From Rhizobium sp. BK316 (GTDB taxonomy: Bacteria > Pseudomonadota > Alphaproteobacteria > Rhizobiales > Rhizobiaceae): 64,000 bases of DNA. The translations under genes were made by a program, and so were the position numbers. Shown here one piece after another: positions 8,776 to 17,238 of the stretch. The stretch lies in contig NZ_JACHZR010000004.1 of the NCBI RefSeq assembly GCF_014193695.1, forward strand, positions 558,001-622,000, given 5' to 3'. Position 1 is the stretch's first letter. Each line of letters begins with the position of its first letter. The notes under the pieces are model-generated. The model had not been told where the DNA came from. It saw nothing but the letters and a program-made list of their open reading frames with translations, and made no database searches.

Positions 8776-10333
8776 GAACAGCCTCCGCGGCATGCTTGCC
8801 TTCATGCAGGCCGCCCATCAGCAGGCCGATCTTTTCGCGCGTCAATTCGTCAGCCGGATAGGGACTGGAAAGCCGTCCTTCGGAAATGACGGCGATATCG
8901 GTCGCCACTTCGAAGATCTCGTCGAGATCCTGGCTGATGACGACGACGGCCGAACCGGCTTTTGCAAGATCGACAAGGGCCTGGCGGATGCGGCTTGCGG
9001 CACCGGCGTCGACGCCCCAGGTCGGCTGATTGACGACGAGAACAGCCGGCTGGCGGTCGAGTTCGCGACCGACGATGAATTTCTGCAGGTTGCCGCCGGA
9101 GAGCGAGCCTGCCGCGGGGTCATCGCCGCTCTTGCGCACGTCCATGACCTCCGAAATGCGCCGGGCTGCGGATTTCACCGCGCCTTGGCGGATGATGCCG
9201 AGGATACCAAGGAAAGCCTTGCGATCCGACTGGCTGCGAGCCAGCACCAGATTGTCGGAGAGTTTCATGGCGGAGACGGCCGCATGGCCATGCCGCTCCT
9301 CCGGCACGAAGCCGGCGCCGAGCAGGCGTCGGGCGGTGATGCCCTGCGTACCGACCGGTTTCTTTCTGATAATGATCGCTTCGGCAGACGAGACCGGATA
9401 TTCGCCTGACAGCGCATCGAAAAGCTCGCTCTGTCCGTTGCCGGCCACACCGGCGATTGCGAGGATTTCTCCCGAGCACACCGTCAGGGAGACATCGCGC
9501 AGCGGCATGGCAAAGGGTGTGCGCGCAGAGACGGAGAGGTTCGAGACGGCAAGCTGCACCTCGCCCTTGTCGTTGCGCTCGGGATGGGTAACGGCTGCCA
9601 CCTCGCTGCCCACCATCATGCGGGCGAGAGAAGCGGGCGTCTCCTGCTTGGGATCGCAGGCGCCGGTCACGCGGCCGTGGCGAAGGACCGTAGCGCGATC
9701 GCAGATACGCTGCACCTCTTCCAGGCGGTGGCTGATATAGAGAACGGAGCGGCCCTCGCCACGCAGCTTGAAGAGGGTTTCGAAGAGCCTGTCAGCCTCC
9801 TGCGGCGTCAGCACCGAGGTCGGCTCGTCAAGGATGATGAGCTTCGGGTTCTGCAACAGCGCGCGGACGATTTCGATGCGCTGGCGTTCTCCGACCGAGA
9901 GATCGGCAACATGGGCATGCGGGTCGAGCGGCAGGCCATAGGCCTCAGACAATGCCCTCGCCTCTTCGGCGATCTTGCCGATCGGGATGCTGTCATCGAG
10001 GGAAAGCGCAATATTCTCGGCAACAGTCAGTGCCTCGAAGAGCGAGAAATGCTGGAAGACCATGCCGATGCCGAGCTTGCGGGCCTCGCCCGGCGAGGTA
10101 ATCGTAGCCGGCCTGCCCTCCCACAGGATCTGTCCGTCCGTCGGCTCCAGAACGCCGAACAGCATCTTGACCAGTGTGGATTTGCCTGCACCATTTTCGC
10201 CGAGAAGCGCATGAATTTCGCCCGGCGCTATATCGAGATCGATTTCATTGCAGGCGGCAAAGCTACCGAAGAATTTGGTCAGCTTCTGCACCGATAACAA
10301 CGCGCCGGAAGCCGGCACATTCAATGGCGACAC
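8765..10333 (-). CDS. ABC importer ATP-binding protein (nucleoside-type, NupO/YufO-like, double cassette)
   Basis: 522 residues with two cassettes. The first is intact: GENGAGKST near residue 46, LSVGERQRIEI, LIILDEPTSVLT. The second is degenerate: Walker A reads GVAGNGQSE, and Walker B reads VLVVNQPTWGVDAGA, with Asn and Gln in place of the usual Asp and Glu. This asymmetry is common in the family and implies one strong hydrolysis site. The stop of the quinone oxidoreductase gene lies 39 bases upstream on the same strand, so transcription may continue into this operon from pcs and qor. Confidence 0.86.
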   Translation of the reverse strand: MSPLNVPASGALLSVQKLTKFFGSFAACNEIDLDIAPGEIHALLGENGAGKSTLVKMLFGVLEPTDGQILWEGRPATITSPGEARKLGIGMVFQHFSLFEALTVAENIALSLDDSIPIGKIAEEARALSEAYGLPLDPHAHVADLSVGERQRIEIVRALLQNPKLIILDEPTSVLTPQEADRLFETLFKLRGEGRSVLYISHRLEEVQRICDRATVLRHGRVTGACDPKQETPASLARMMVGSEVAAVTHPERNDKGEVQLAVSNLSVSARTPFAMPLRDVSLTVCSGEILAIAGVAGNGQSELFDALSGEYPVSSAEAIIIRKKPVGTQGITARRLLGAGFVPEERHGHAAVSAMKLSDNLVLARSQSDRKAFLGILGIIRQGAVKSAARRISEVMDVRKSGDDPAAGSLSGGNLQKFIVGRELDRQPAVLVVNQPTWGVDAGAASRIRQALVDLAKAGSAVVVISQDLDEIFEVATDIAVISEGRLSSPYPADELTREKIGLLMGGLHEGKHAAEAVHAH

Positions 10334-10372
10334 GTTCCCCTCATTTCTTCTGCCGACCGGTCCGTTTGGATC

Positions 10373-11353
10373 TCATGGAATCAGCAGCGTCGTTCCGGTT
10401 GTTTTTCTTGTTTCCAGATCCGCGTGAGCCTGCCCAACCTCACGCAGCGGATAGGTTTGGTTGATATTGATACGCACTTTGTTGCTCTGCACAACATCAA
10501 ATAGATGGTTTGCACAATCGGTCAGTTCCTGACGCGAGGCAATATACGTGAAGAGCGTCGGGCGCGTGGCATAGAGCGAGCCCCTTTGGGCGAGGTGCGC
10601 CATCGTGAAATTCTCAATGGCGCCAGAGGATTGGCCGAAGGAGGCGAAGAGACCGCGCGGCTTCAGGCAATCCAGCGATTGCGGAAAAGTGTCGCGGCCG
10701 ATCGAGTCATAGACCACGTCGACGCCCTTGCCGCCGGTGATTTCCCGCACGCGTTCGGCGAAATTTTCAGTCTTGTAATTGATGACGTGGTCATAGCCGT
10801 GGTCAAGCGCCAGTTGCACCTTGTCGGCGGAGCCTGCCGTGCCGATGACGGTTGCGCCGAGCGCCTTTGCCCACTGGCCGGCGATGAGGCCGACGCCGCC
10901 GGCTGCAGCATGGAACAGTAACACCGTCTCAGGACCGACCTTGAAGGTGCGGTTCAGAAGGTATTCGGCCGTCATGCCCTTCAGCATCATGGCGGCCGCG
11001 GTCTCCAGGCTGATACCCTCTGGTACCTTCACCAGATGTTTTGTCTCGATGTTGCGTTCGGCGCTGTACGCGCCGTCGGCGCTGGCATAGGCAACGCGGT
11101 CGCCCACGGCAAAATCGGTCACACCGAGACCGACTGACGTGACGACGCCGGCGGCTTCCTTGCCGGCCACGAAGGGCAGTTGCGGCGCCTTATAGGTGCC
11201 ATCCCTGAAATAGATGTCGATGAAATTCAGGCCGATCGCTTCCTGACGGATCTGCACCTGACCCTCCGAGGGTGGCGGCAGATCGATATCGACATATTCG
11301 AAAACCTCGGGTCCACCGTTTCTGGAGAAAGAAACCGCCTTCGTCTTTGCCAT
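10373..11353 (-). CDS. qor: Zinc-independent quinone oxidoreductase (NADPH:quinone reductase)
   Basis: 326 residues of the medium-chain dehydrogenase/reductase superfamily. The N-terminal GroES-like part has GLNFIDIYFRDGTYKAPQLP (residues about 38-57) and GKEAAGVV. The Rossmann part has HAAAGGVGLIAGQWAKALGA (about 148-167), the A-x-x-G-x-x-G NADP(H) motif of QOR. Zinc-binding cysteines of alcohol dehydrogenases are absent. It reduces quinones or alkenals using NADPH in the cytoplasm. It lies 11 bases downstream of pcs and probably shares its transcript. Confidence 0.85.
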   Translation of the reverse strand: MAKTKAVSFSRNGGPEVFEYVDIDLPPPSEGQVQIRQEAIGLNFIDIYFRDGTYKAPQLPFVAGKEAAGVVTSVGLGVTDFAVGDRVAYASADGAYSAERNIETKHLVKVPEGISLETAAAMMLKGMTAEYLLNRTFKVGPETVLLFHAAAGGVGLIAGQWAKALGATVIGTAGSADKVQLALDHGYDHVINYKTENFAERVREITGGKGVDVVYDSIGRDTFPQSLDCLKPRGLFASFGQSSGAIENFTMAHLAQRGSLYATRPTLFTYIASRQELTDCANHLFDVVQSNKVRININQTYPLREVGQAHADLETRKTTGTTLLIP

Positions 11354-11364
11354 TTATATCTGCC

Positions 11365-12090
11365 TCACTTGCGTCCGAGCGCCGGGAAGAATTGGAGCAC
11401 CGCACCGATGACGTAAAGATAGATGCCGCTCACGATGAAGAGAACGACGGCCCATTGCGGCATGTCGAAATGCATCAGCAGCGAATAGGCACCAAGCGCC
11501 GACCACAGCAGAAAGATGCCGAGGTTCAGCGGGCGCAGGCGCTGGACCCGCACGGGATGCAGGAAATTGATCGGCAAAAAGGTCAGGATCACGGAGACGG
11601 TGACGACGATAAAGGCCGTCATCTCGCTCGCATGCATGACGAAGAGCGTGAAGACCACCATATTCCAGACGACGGGGAAACCGGAGAAGAAATACTCCTC
11701 CGTCTTCATGCCCGTGTCAGCATAATAGATGGCACTCGACACGACGATCATGCCGGCAGCGGCGAAAGACCAGGGCTCGCCGATCATGCCGCTCTGATAG
11801 AGCGCGAAGGCCGGCAGCAGCACATAGGTCACGTAATCGATGATGTTGTCGAGCGTATCGCCCGACCAGTTGGGCAAAACTTCCTTGACACGCACCTTGC
11901 GGGCGATCGGCCCGTCGATGCCATCGACCAGGAGCGCAAGACCCAGCCACCAGAACATGTCGACGAAACGGTGCTCGGCGGCAGCGACCACGCCGAGAAA
12001 TGCCAGAAAGGAGCCGGAGGCCGTCAGGATATGGACGGAAAATGCGCGCATTTCCGCGTAAGGAACGCGCTTGTAATTGAAAATCTTCAT
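11365..12090 (-). CDS. pcs: Phosphatidylcholine synthase
   Basis: 241 residues from MKIFNYKRVPYAEMRAFSVH, the length usual for rhizobial Pcs. Pcs condenses choline with CDP-diacylglycerol to give phosphatidylcholine in the inner membrane. The CDP-alcohol phosphotransferase signature is visible as DG-x2-AR-x12-G-x3-D-x3-D (DGPIAR ... GDTLDNIID, residues about 58-86), with the longer spacer characteristic of Pcs. About eight membrane helices follow. The frame is open 22 codons further upstream with a Lys/Arg-rich extension, but a GGGGGA site lies before 12090 and the family starts there. Choline comes from the host plant or soil. Confidence 0.93.
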   Translation of the reverse strand: MKIFNYKRVPYAEMRAFSVHILTASGSFLAFLGVVAAAEHRFVDMFWWLGLALLVDGIDGPIARKVRVKEVLPNWSGDTLDNIIDYVTYVLLPAFALYQSGMIGEPWSFAAAGMIVVSSAIYYADTGMKTEEYFFSGFPVVWNMVVFTLFVMHASEMTAFIVVTVSVILTFLPINFLHPVRVQRLRPLNLGIFLLWSALGAYSLLMHFDMPQWAVVLFIVSGIYLYVIGAVLQFFPALGRK

Positions 12091-12440
12091 GTTCCCCCGT
12101 ACCATCTGTCGCGCCCGCGCCGCGGCGGGCGTCGTTTTTTTCTTGAAACGTGCCACGATCTTTCAGATCGCTCGCCACGCTTCAGGTCTTTGTTTGACGC
12201 ATGTCGTTGTCGCAAAACCGCATGAACACTTTTGCGCGACATGCTTTAATATGCATCCTTTGAATAGCTTAGCCAGCGCAAAAGCGACAGTTCGCCACAG
12301 GCCAGTGAATCCTGACCGTGACATGCATATTTCGCTCCTCAGCCATGCGATGGAATGGATTGCCTTTAATTTAGCGGGGTTTTGTAATATCTGCCTCGCA
12401 TGCCGATGATTACCCTGCGAACGACGAGCCCGATATCGAA
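12091..12440. promoter_or_regulatory. Divergent intergenic region pcs / fpr
   Basis: About 350 bases without a convincing gene. It must hold the promoters of pcs (minus) and fpr (plus). The left third contains a low-complexity Arg/Ala-type coding-like stretch that extends the pcs frame. The middle contains an imperfect palindrome at 12199-12244, described separately. The right part, before fpr, is AT-rich around 12355-12395. No clear ribosome-binding site precedes the fpr ATG. Confidence 0.5.
12199..12244. repeat. Imperfect palindromic element in the pcs/fpr intergenic region
   Basis: Outer arms GCATGTCG (12199-12206) and CGACATGC (12237-12244) are exact inverted copies. Inner arms GCAAAA (12212-12217) and TTTTGC (12230-12235) are also exact. 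From memory, similar elements (short C/G-rich arms around GCAAAA...TTTTGC) recur between genes in Rhizobium genomes, so this may be a dispersed intergenic repeat. It could equally be an operator or RNA hairpin. Only one copy was recognised in this window. Confidence 0.55.
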
Positions 12441-13253
12441 ATGAACGCTCCTGCAAAGACCGAAGAATTCGCCTCCGCCATTCCCGCCGGTGTTTATGCC
12501 GAGACGGTGCTGAGCGTGACGCATTACACTGACCGGCTCTTCCGCTTCACGATGACCCGGCCGGATGGCTTCCGTTTCCGTTCGGGCGAATTCGCGATGA
12601 TCGGCCTGATGGTCGAAGGCAAGCCGGTCTTCCGCGCCTATTCGATCGCGAGTCCGGCCTGGGCCGAAGAGCTGGAATTCTTCTCCATCAAGGTGCCGGA
12701 CGGCCCACTGACCTCGCATCTGCAGCTCATTAAGCCGGGCGACCAAGTGCTGATGCGCAAGAAGCCTACGGGCACGCTGGTTCTCGATGCGCTCACCCCG
12801 GGCAAGCGCCTCTACATGTTCTCGACCGGCACCGGCGTCGCACCGTTCGCGAGCCTCATCCGCGATCCGGAAACCTATGAGAAGTTCGACGAAGTCATCC
12901 TGACCCATACGACGCGCGAGATTTCCGAGCTGAAATATGGCTTCGATCTCGTCCACGAGATACAGAATGACGAGCTCCTCAAGGAAGTCGTCGGCGATAA
13001 GCTGCGCCACTATGCGACTGTCACTCGCGAAAATTTCGAATATCGCGGCCGTATCACCGACCTGATTTCCTCCGGCAAGCTCTTCACCGATCTCGGCGTC
13101 CTGCCAATCGATCCGGCGGTTGACCGCGGCATGATCTGCGGTTCTTCCGCGATGCTGAAGGACACCAAGGAGCTTCTGGAAAAGGCCGGACTCGAAGAGG
13201 GTGCCAACAGCAAACCCGCCGAGTTCGTGATCGAACGCGCCTTCGTCGGCTGA
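12441..13253 (+). CDS. fpr: Ferredoxin/flavodoxin-NADP+ reductase
   Basis: 270 residues, the bacterial FPR length. The FAD-binding motif RAYSIAS lies near residues 67-73, and the NADP(H) site STGTGVAPFASLIRDP near 129-144. The C-terminus ends in the short ERAFVG tail of alphaproteobacterial FPRs. It moves electrons between NADPH and ferredoxin or flavodoxin, often in oxidative stress defence. It is transcribed alone, divergent from pcs, and ends at a clear terminator 23 bases later. Confidence 0.92.
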   Translation: MNAPAKTEEFASAIPAGVYAETVLSVTHYTDRLFRFTMTRPDGFRFRSGEFAMIGLMVEGKPVFRAYSIASPAWAEELEFFSIKVPDGPLTSHLQLIKPGDQVLMRKKPTGTLVLDALTPGKRLYMFSTGTGVAPFASLIRDPETYEKFDEVILTHTTREISELKYGFDLVHEIQNDELLKEVVGDKLRHYATVTRENFEYRGRITDLISSGKLFTDLGVLPIDPAVDRGMICGSSAMLKDTKELLEKAGLEEGANSKPAEFVIERAFVG

Positions 13254-13276
13254 GGCTGCGATACGGATTTCCAGGC

Positions 13277-13303
13277 AACGGCTCCGGAAACGGGGCCGTT
13301 TTT
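13277..13303 (+). terminator. Rho-independent terminator of fpr
   Basis: A 10-bp stem with one G-T pair (13277-13286 with 13291-13300) encloses a GAAA tetraloop and is followed by TTTTT then ATTT. It sits between the convergent fpr and GntR genes and overlaps the last codon of the GntR gene on the opposite strand. Confidence 0.9.
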
Positions 13304-13916
13304 ATTTCTGGCTCAGATAATCGATCAACGCTGCCATCGTCAGGCGTGCTTCATCGACCTCGCCCTGATGAATGGCTGTGATCACTGTGACATGGAGAGA
13401 AATGGAGCGATCCATCCTTTCCGGATTCGCAGTCGAATACCACAGACGTCGGGAATGGGTCTGCACCGGCCCGAGGGCCGCGGTGATGAAGCGGTTCGGA
13501 CACACATCCTCAAGAATCTCGTCGAAAGCCTTGTCCGCAGCGAAAAAGCCTTTCAGATCGCCCCCGACAGCACATTTCTCCATAGCGGCGGCACATTGAA
13601 TGAGCCGCGCCCTCTCTTCGTCATTCGCCGCGTCGGCGACCAATGCCGCCGCTGCCGGCTCAAGCTTGCGACGCACCTGCATGACATTCGCATGGTCTTC
13701 GGCGTGGATCTCGGCGATCTGCAGACCGACACGCGGCTTCACCACGATCAGCCCCTGCCAGGCGAGTTTCTGGATCGCTTCGCGCACCGGTGTGCGGCCA
13801 TGGCCCGCAAGATCGATGAGCTGCTTCTCCGTCACCAGCGCACCGGGCGCCAAAGCCAGCGTCACAATGGCATGCTCTAGCGCCAGATAGGCGAGATGGC
13901 TTAGCGATTCCTGCAT
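13302..13916 (-). CDS. Small GntR-family regulator with FCD domain
   Basis: 204 residues. The winged helix covers residues about 8-70 (LVTEKQLIDLAG, GRTPVREAIQKLAWQGLIVV). A compact FCD domain follows (residues about 75-200), with AADKAFDEIL and later SLHVTVITAIHQG supplying the likely metal and ligand residues. It is shorter than most FadR-type regulators. Two identical 12-base palindromic sites lie just upstream, suggesting autoregulation. It stands alone between fpr and the MacAB-like genes; whether it controls either is unknown. Confidence 0.85.
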   Translation of the reverse strand: MQESLSHLAYLALEHAIVTLALAPGALVTEKQLIDLAGHGRTPVREAIQKLAWQGLIVVKPRVGLQIAEIHAEDHANVMQVRRKLEPAAAALVADAANDEERARLIQCAAAMEKCAVGGDLKGFFAADKAFDEILEDVCPNRFITAALGPVQTHSRRLWYSTANPERMDRSISLHVTVITAIHQGEVDEARLTMAALIDYLSQK

Positions 13917-13932
13917 ACGGGCGAATCCGAAA

Positions 13933-13990
13933 CTGATATATCAATACTGGCACGGTTAAATGCCAAAGACAAGTTATGCTGATATATCAA
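13933..13990. promoter_or_regulatory. Twin operator sites upstream of the GntR gene
   Basis: The sequence CTGATATATCAA occurs twice, at 13933-13944 and 13979-13990. Its core TGATATATCA is a perfect 10-base palindrome. The copies are 46 bases apart centre to centre and begin 17 bases upstream of the GntR start codon. GntR/FCD regulators commonly bind such short AT-rich palindromes near their own promoter. The second copy also lies 29 bases beyond the stop of the MacB-like permease gene. Autoregulation by the adjacent gene product is the simplest reading. Confidence 0.65.
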
Positions 13991-14018
13991 AGCCATGCAG
14001 CATGCGAGAACAATCCCG

Positions 14019-15221
14019 TTATTCGTGGCGCAATGCCTCGATGGGATTGAGCTGGGCTGCGCGTCTCGCCGGAAAGAAGCCGAAGATCATACCGATCGCC
14101 GCCGAAAAGACGAAGGCGATGAAGATGATGAGCGGGCTGACGACGAAGGGCACGTTCAGGAAACTGACCGTACCGTAGGCAAGCGTCAGACCGAGCATGA
14201 TACCGGCTATGCCGCCGAACAGCGACAGGGCGACCGCCTCGACGAGGAATTGCGTCAGCACCTGATTTTCGAGCGCGCCGATGGCAAGGCGAATACCGAT
14301 CTCACGGGTGCGCTCGGTCACCGATACCAGCATGATATTCATGATGCCGATGCCGCCGACGAGCAGGCTGACGGCGGCGACCGCACCAAGCAGACCGGTC
14401 AGCAGTGTCGTCGTGCCGGTCATCGCCTCGGCGATCTGCGTCATGTCATTGACGTTGAAATCATCCTGGCGGCCGGGAATGATCTTGCGGCGTTCACGCA
14501 GAAGGTTTTCGACATCGGCCTGCACCTTTGAGGTCGACACGCCGTCACGCGCCGAAATGAGGATGGTCGGCACGTTGGAACTGCCACTGATGCGCCGCTG
14601 GAAGACCTTGACCGGCATGATGACGACATCGTCCTGGTCGTTGCCCATGCCGGACTGACCGCGCTTTGCCAATACGCCGATAACAGGGCAGGAAACCTTG
14701 CCGACACGGATCTGCTGGCCGGTCGGATCGGCGGCGCCGAAAAGCTGTTCGCGCACGGTCTCGCCGATGATGCAGCGCGACTGGCCGCGCTCTTCGGCGG
14801 GTGTGAAATTGCGGCCGAGCGCCAAATCCCAGTCCTGCGCGATGAAATAGTCGTTGGTCGTGCCGTAGACGGTGGTGGAATGGTTCTGCCCGCCGAAGAT
14901 GACGGTTGCCGTAGACTGGTTGGACGGCGCCACGGCGCGCAGACCGGGAACCTGATCGCGGATCGCTTCGACATCTTTCAGCGTGAAACGCCGCGCCTCG
15001 GCGCTGGCGCGACCGGGACCGAATTGGCCGGGACGTACAAAGAGCATGTTGGTGCCGAGGCGCGACAGCTCGGTTGAAACCTGCGCCGTCGTGCCGTTGC
15101 CGATCGTGACGAGCGCGATGACGGCGGCAACACCAATGACGACGCCGAGCACAGTCAGGAAGGAGCGCAGCAGATTGCGGCTGATGGCGCGCAGCGCGAG
15201 CTTCAGCGTCTCAAAGAACAT
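14019..15221 (-). CDS. MacB-like ABC transporter permease (FtsX-type)
   Basis: 400 residues. One N-terminal membrane helix (about 18-42), a large periplasmic MacB_PCD domain, and three C-terminal helices ending in NPIEALRHE, the typical MacB/FtsX layout. Unlike E. coli MacB, the ATPase is a separate protein encoded just upstream with an 11-base overlap. Together with the HlyD-like adaptor it should form a tripartite efflux pump that moves substrates from the periplasm outward. No outer-membrane TolC-like gene is nearby. Confidence 0.85.
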   Translation of the reverse strand: MFFETLKLALRAISRNLLRSFLTVLGVVIGVAAVIALVTIGNGTTAQVSTELSRLGTNMLFVRPGQFGPGRASAEARRFTLKDVEAIRDQVPGLRAVAPSNQSTATVIFGGQNHSTTVYGTTNDYFIAQDWDLALGRNFTPAEERGQSRCIIGETVREQLFGAADPTGQQIRVGKVSCPVIGVLAKRGQSGMGNDQDDVVIMPVKVFQRRISGSSNVPTILISARDGVSTSKVQADVENLLRERRKIIPGRQDDFNVNDMTQIAEAMTGTTTLLTGLLGAVAAVSLLVGGIGIMNIMLVSVTERTREIGIRLAIGALENQVLTQFLVEAVALSLFGGIAGIMLGLTLAYGTVSFLNVPFVVSPLIIFIAFVFSAAIGMIFGFFPARRAAQLNPIEALRHE

Positions 15222-15930
15222 GTTCCGCCCTCCGCTGGTGCTCCGCTTCTGTTTCGAGCTTGCCGTCGACGAAGCGCAGCAGGCGCCCTGCGTAAGCTGC
15301 GATATCAGGCTCGTGCGTAACCATGACGATGGTGATACCCTGTTCGCGGTTCAGCCGCGTCATCAGATCCATGATCTCCATGCTGGTCTTGGTGTCGAGG
15401 TTGCCGGTCGGCTCGTCGGCAAGCAGCAGGGCGGGTTCGGTGACGATGGCGCGGGCGATCGCTACGCGCTGTTGCTGGCCGCCGGAGAGTTCCTGCGTCT
15501 TGTGATGCTCCCGGCCCGACAGGCCGACGAGGCCAAGCGCTTCCCTCGCCCGCTTACGCCGCTCGCCGACCGCCATGCCGCGATAGATCAGCGGCAGTTC
15601 GACATTCTCGACCGCCGATGTGCGCGACAACAGGTTGAAGCCCTGGAAGACGAAGCCGAGCATATGGCGGCGCAGAAGCGTCAGCTGGCTGCGATCGAAA
15701 CCGCTGGTCGAAATGCCCTGGAAAACATAATCGCCGGAGGTCGGTACATCGAGGCAGCCGAGAATATTCATCGCCGTCGACTTGCCGGAGCCCGACGGTC
15801 CCATGATCGCGACGAATTCATGCGTGCGGATCGAAAGGTCCACATGATCGAGCGCGCGGATGGCCGCAGCGCCCTCACCGTAGATTTTCGAGACCTGCCT
15901 GAATTCGAGCAGCGGCGGGCGTTCCATCAT
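15211..15930 (-). CDS. MacB/LolD-like ABC transporter ATP-binding protein
   Basis: 239 residues, a single cassette. Walker A GPSGSGKST (about residue 44), Q-loop FVFQGFNLL, signature LSGGQQQRVAIARA, Walker B LLLADEPTGNLD and the H-loop VTHEPDIA are all intact. The ADEPTGNLDT sequence is the mark of the MacB/LolD/FtsE group. It lies between the adaptor gene (9 bases upstream) and the permease gene (overlap), so the three make one operon. The product is cytoplasmic and drives the MacB-like permease. Confidence 0.88.
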   Translation of the reverse strand: MMERPPLLEFRQVSKIYGEGAAAIRALDHVDLSIRTHEFVAIMGPSGSGKSTAMNILGCLDVPTSGDYVFQGISTSGFDRSQLTLLRRHMLGFVFQGFNLLSRTSAVENVELPLIYRGMAVGERRKRAREALGLVGLSGREHHKTQELSGGQQQRVAIARAIVTEPALLLADEPTGNLDTKTSMEIMDLMTRLNREQGITIVMVTHEPDIAAYAGRLLRFVDGKLETEAEHQRRAEHVL

Positions 15931-15939
15931 CGACTCCCG

Positions 15940-17238
15940 TCAGTTCGTCCGCGCTGCGGCATCGGTGATGATTGCGTCTTTTTCGGCAAGCTCGCCGGAC
16001 GTAACCTGCGTGAACTGGCCATCGGAAGATCCCACCTGAATCACCACCGGCGCAGGCTGGCCGCTACGAAGCACCCAGACGCGGCGTTGGGTGCCGGTCA
16101 GCTTGGAATCGCCGCCACCACCGCTGCGCGACAGGCGAGGCGGACGAAAGAAGCTGAAGATGCCGCGGCTGCCACGCGTTTCCATCTGCGGCGGGGCGTA
16201 GCGGAGGGCCGCATTCGGGACCATCAGTGTATCCTTGACGGCCTCGACAGTGATGTCTGAGGTCGCAGTCATGCCGGGGCGCAGCAGCAGGTCGGCATTG
16301 TCGACTGAAAGGACCGCCTTGTAGGTGACGACATTGTTGACGACCTCGGAGGCAAAGCGGATCTGCTCGATGACAGCAGGGAAAATGCGATCCGGATAGG
16401 CATCGACCGTAAAGGTCGCCTTCTGGCCGACGGCGATCTGGCCGACATCGGCTTCATCGACATCCACCTGCAGCTCCATCTTCTTGAGATCACCGGCAAT
16501 GGTGAACAGCACAGGTGCCGAGAGCGAGGCAGCAACGGTTGCACCGGGGTCGACGGAGCGGGTCAGGATCACGCCGTCGATCGGCGAGACGATCTTCGCC
16601 TTGCCGAGATTGACCTCGGCAAGCTGCAGGTTGGCCTCGGAAGCCAGCACGTCGGCCTCGTTGATATCCTTGGCGGCGACAGCCGAGTCATATTTGTAGG
16701 TCGCGTCGTCAAGGCTCTGCTGCGTGGAGACGTTGCTTTTGACAAGGCTCTTCAGACGGTCGAGCGAGGTCGCGGCCGACTGCAGATCGGCATTCGCCTT
16801 GACCACATTGGCTTTTGCCGAATTGAGCTTGGCGCGAGAGCTCTTCACGTCGGCTTCCAGCTTGTTAGTATCGAGTACGGCCAGAACGTCACCTGCCTTG
16901 ACGGTGCTGTTATAGTCGACATTGACGTCGCGCATCGTGCCCGACAGTTCGCTCGATATATCCACTTGCTGGGTCGGCTGGACGGAACCCGTGGCAGTGA
17001 CGAGCACCGTCAGGTCGCCGCGCTTGACCGGCTGGGTCGTGTAGCTGAACTCGGCGCGGCTTCGGCCCATGTAGAAGTAGGCAGCAGCCGCGGCGGCAAG
17101 GATCAAAAGCACCAGGACGATCAGCCGGCCACGCCAGCGACGCCCCCTGCTTTGCCGGCCGGCAGCAAGCACGGCAGCCAGGTCGGCGTTTGCGCCTGTT
17201 ACGGAACCGGTCTCTTTGCCAGCCTCCAAATTGTCCAT
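15940..17238 (-). CDS. MacA/HlyD-type periplasmic adaptor protein
   Basis: 432 residues. A Lys/Arg-rich cytoplasmic N-terminus precedes one membrane anchor (about residues 39-57). Then come a split lipoyl domain (GSVQPTQQVDISSELSGTM and IVSPIDGVILTRSVDPGATV), an alpha-helical hairpin between them (residues about 110-190) and beta-barrel domains. This is the membrane-fusion protein of a MacAB-type pump, bridging the inner-membrane permease to an outer-membrane channel encoded elsewhere. It is the first gene of the operon. Confidence 0.87.
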   Translation of the reverse strand: MDNLEAGKETGSVTGANADLAAVLAAGRQSRGRRWRGRLIVLVLLILAAAAAAYFYMGRSRAEFSYTTQPVKRGDLTVLVTATGSVQPTQQVDISSELSGTMRDVNVDYNSTVKAGDVLAVLDTNKLEADVKSSRAKLNSAKANVVKANADLQSAATSLDRLKSLVKSNVSTQQSLDDATYKYDSAVAAKDINEADVLASEANLQLAEVNLGKAKIVSPIDGVILTRSVDPGATVAASLSAPVLFTIAGDLKKMELQVDVDEADVGQIAVGQKATFTVDAYPDRIFPAVIEQIRFASEVVNNVVTYKAVLSVDNADLLLRPGMTATSDITVEAVKDTLMVPNAALRYAPPQMETRGSRGIFSFFRPPRLSRSGGGGDSKLTGTQRRVWVLRSGQPAPVVIQVGSSDGQFTQVTSGELAEKDAIITDAAARTN

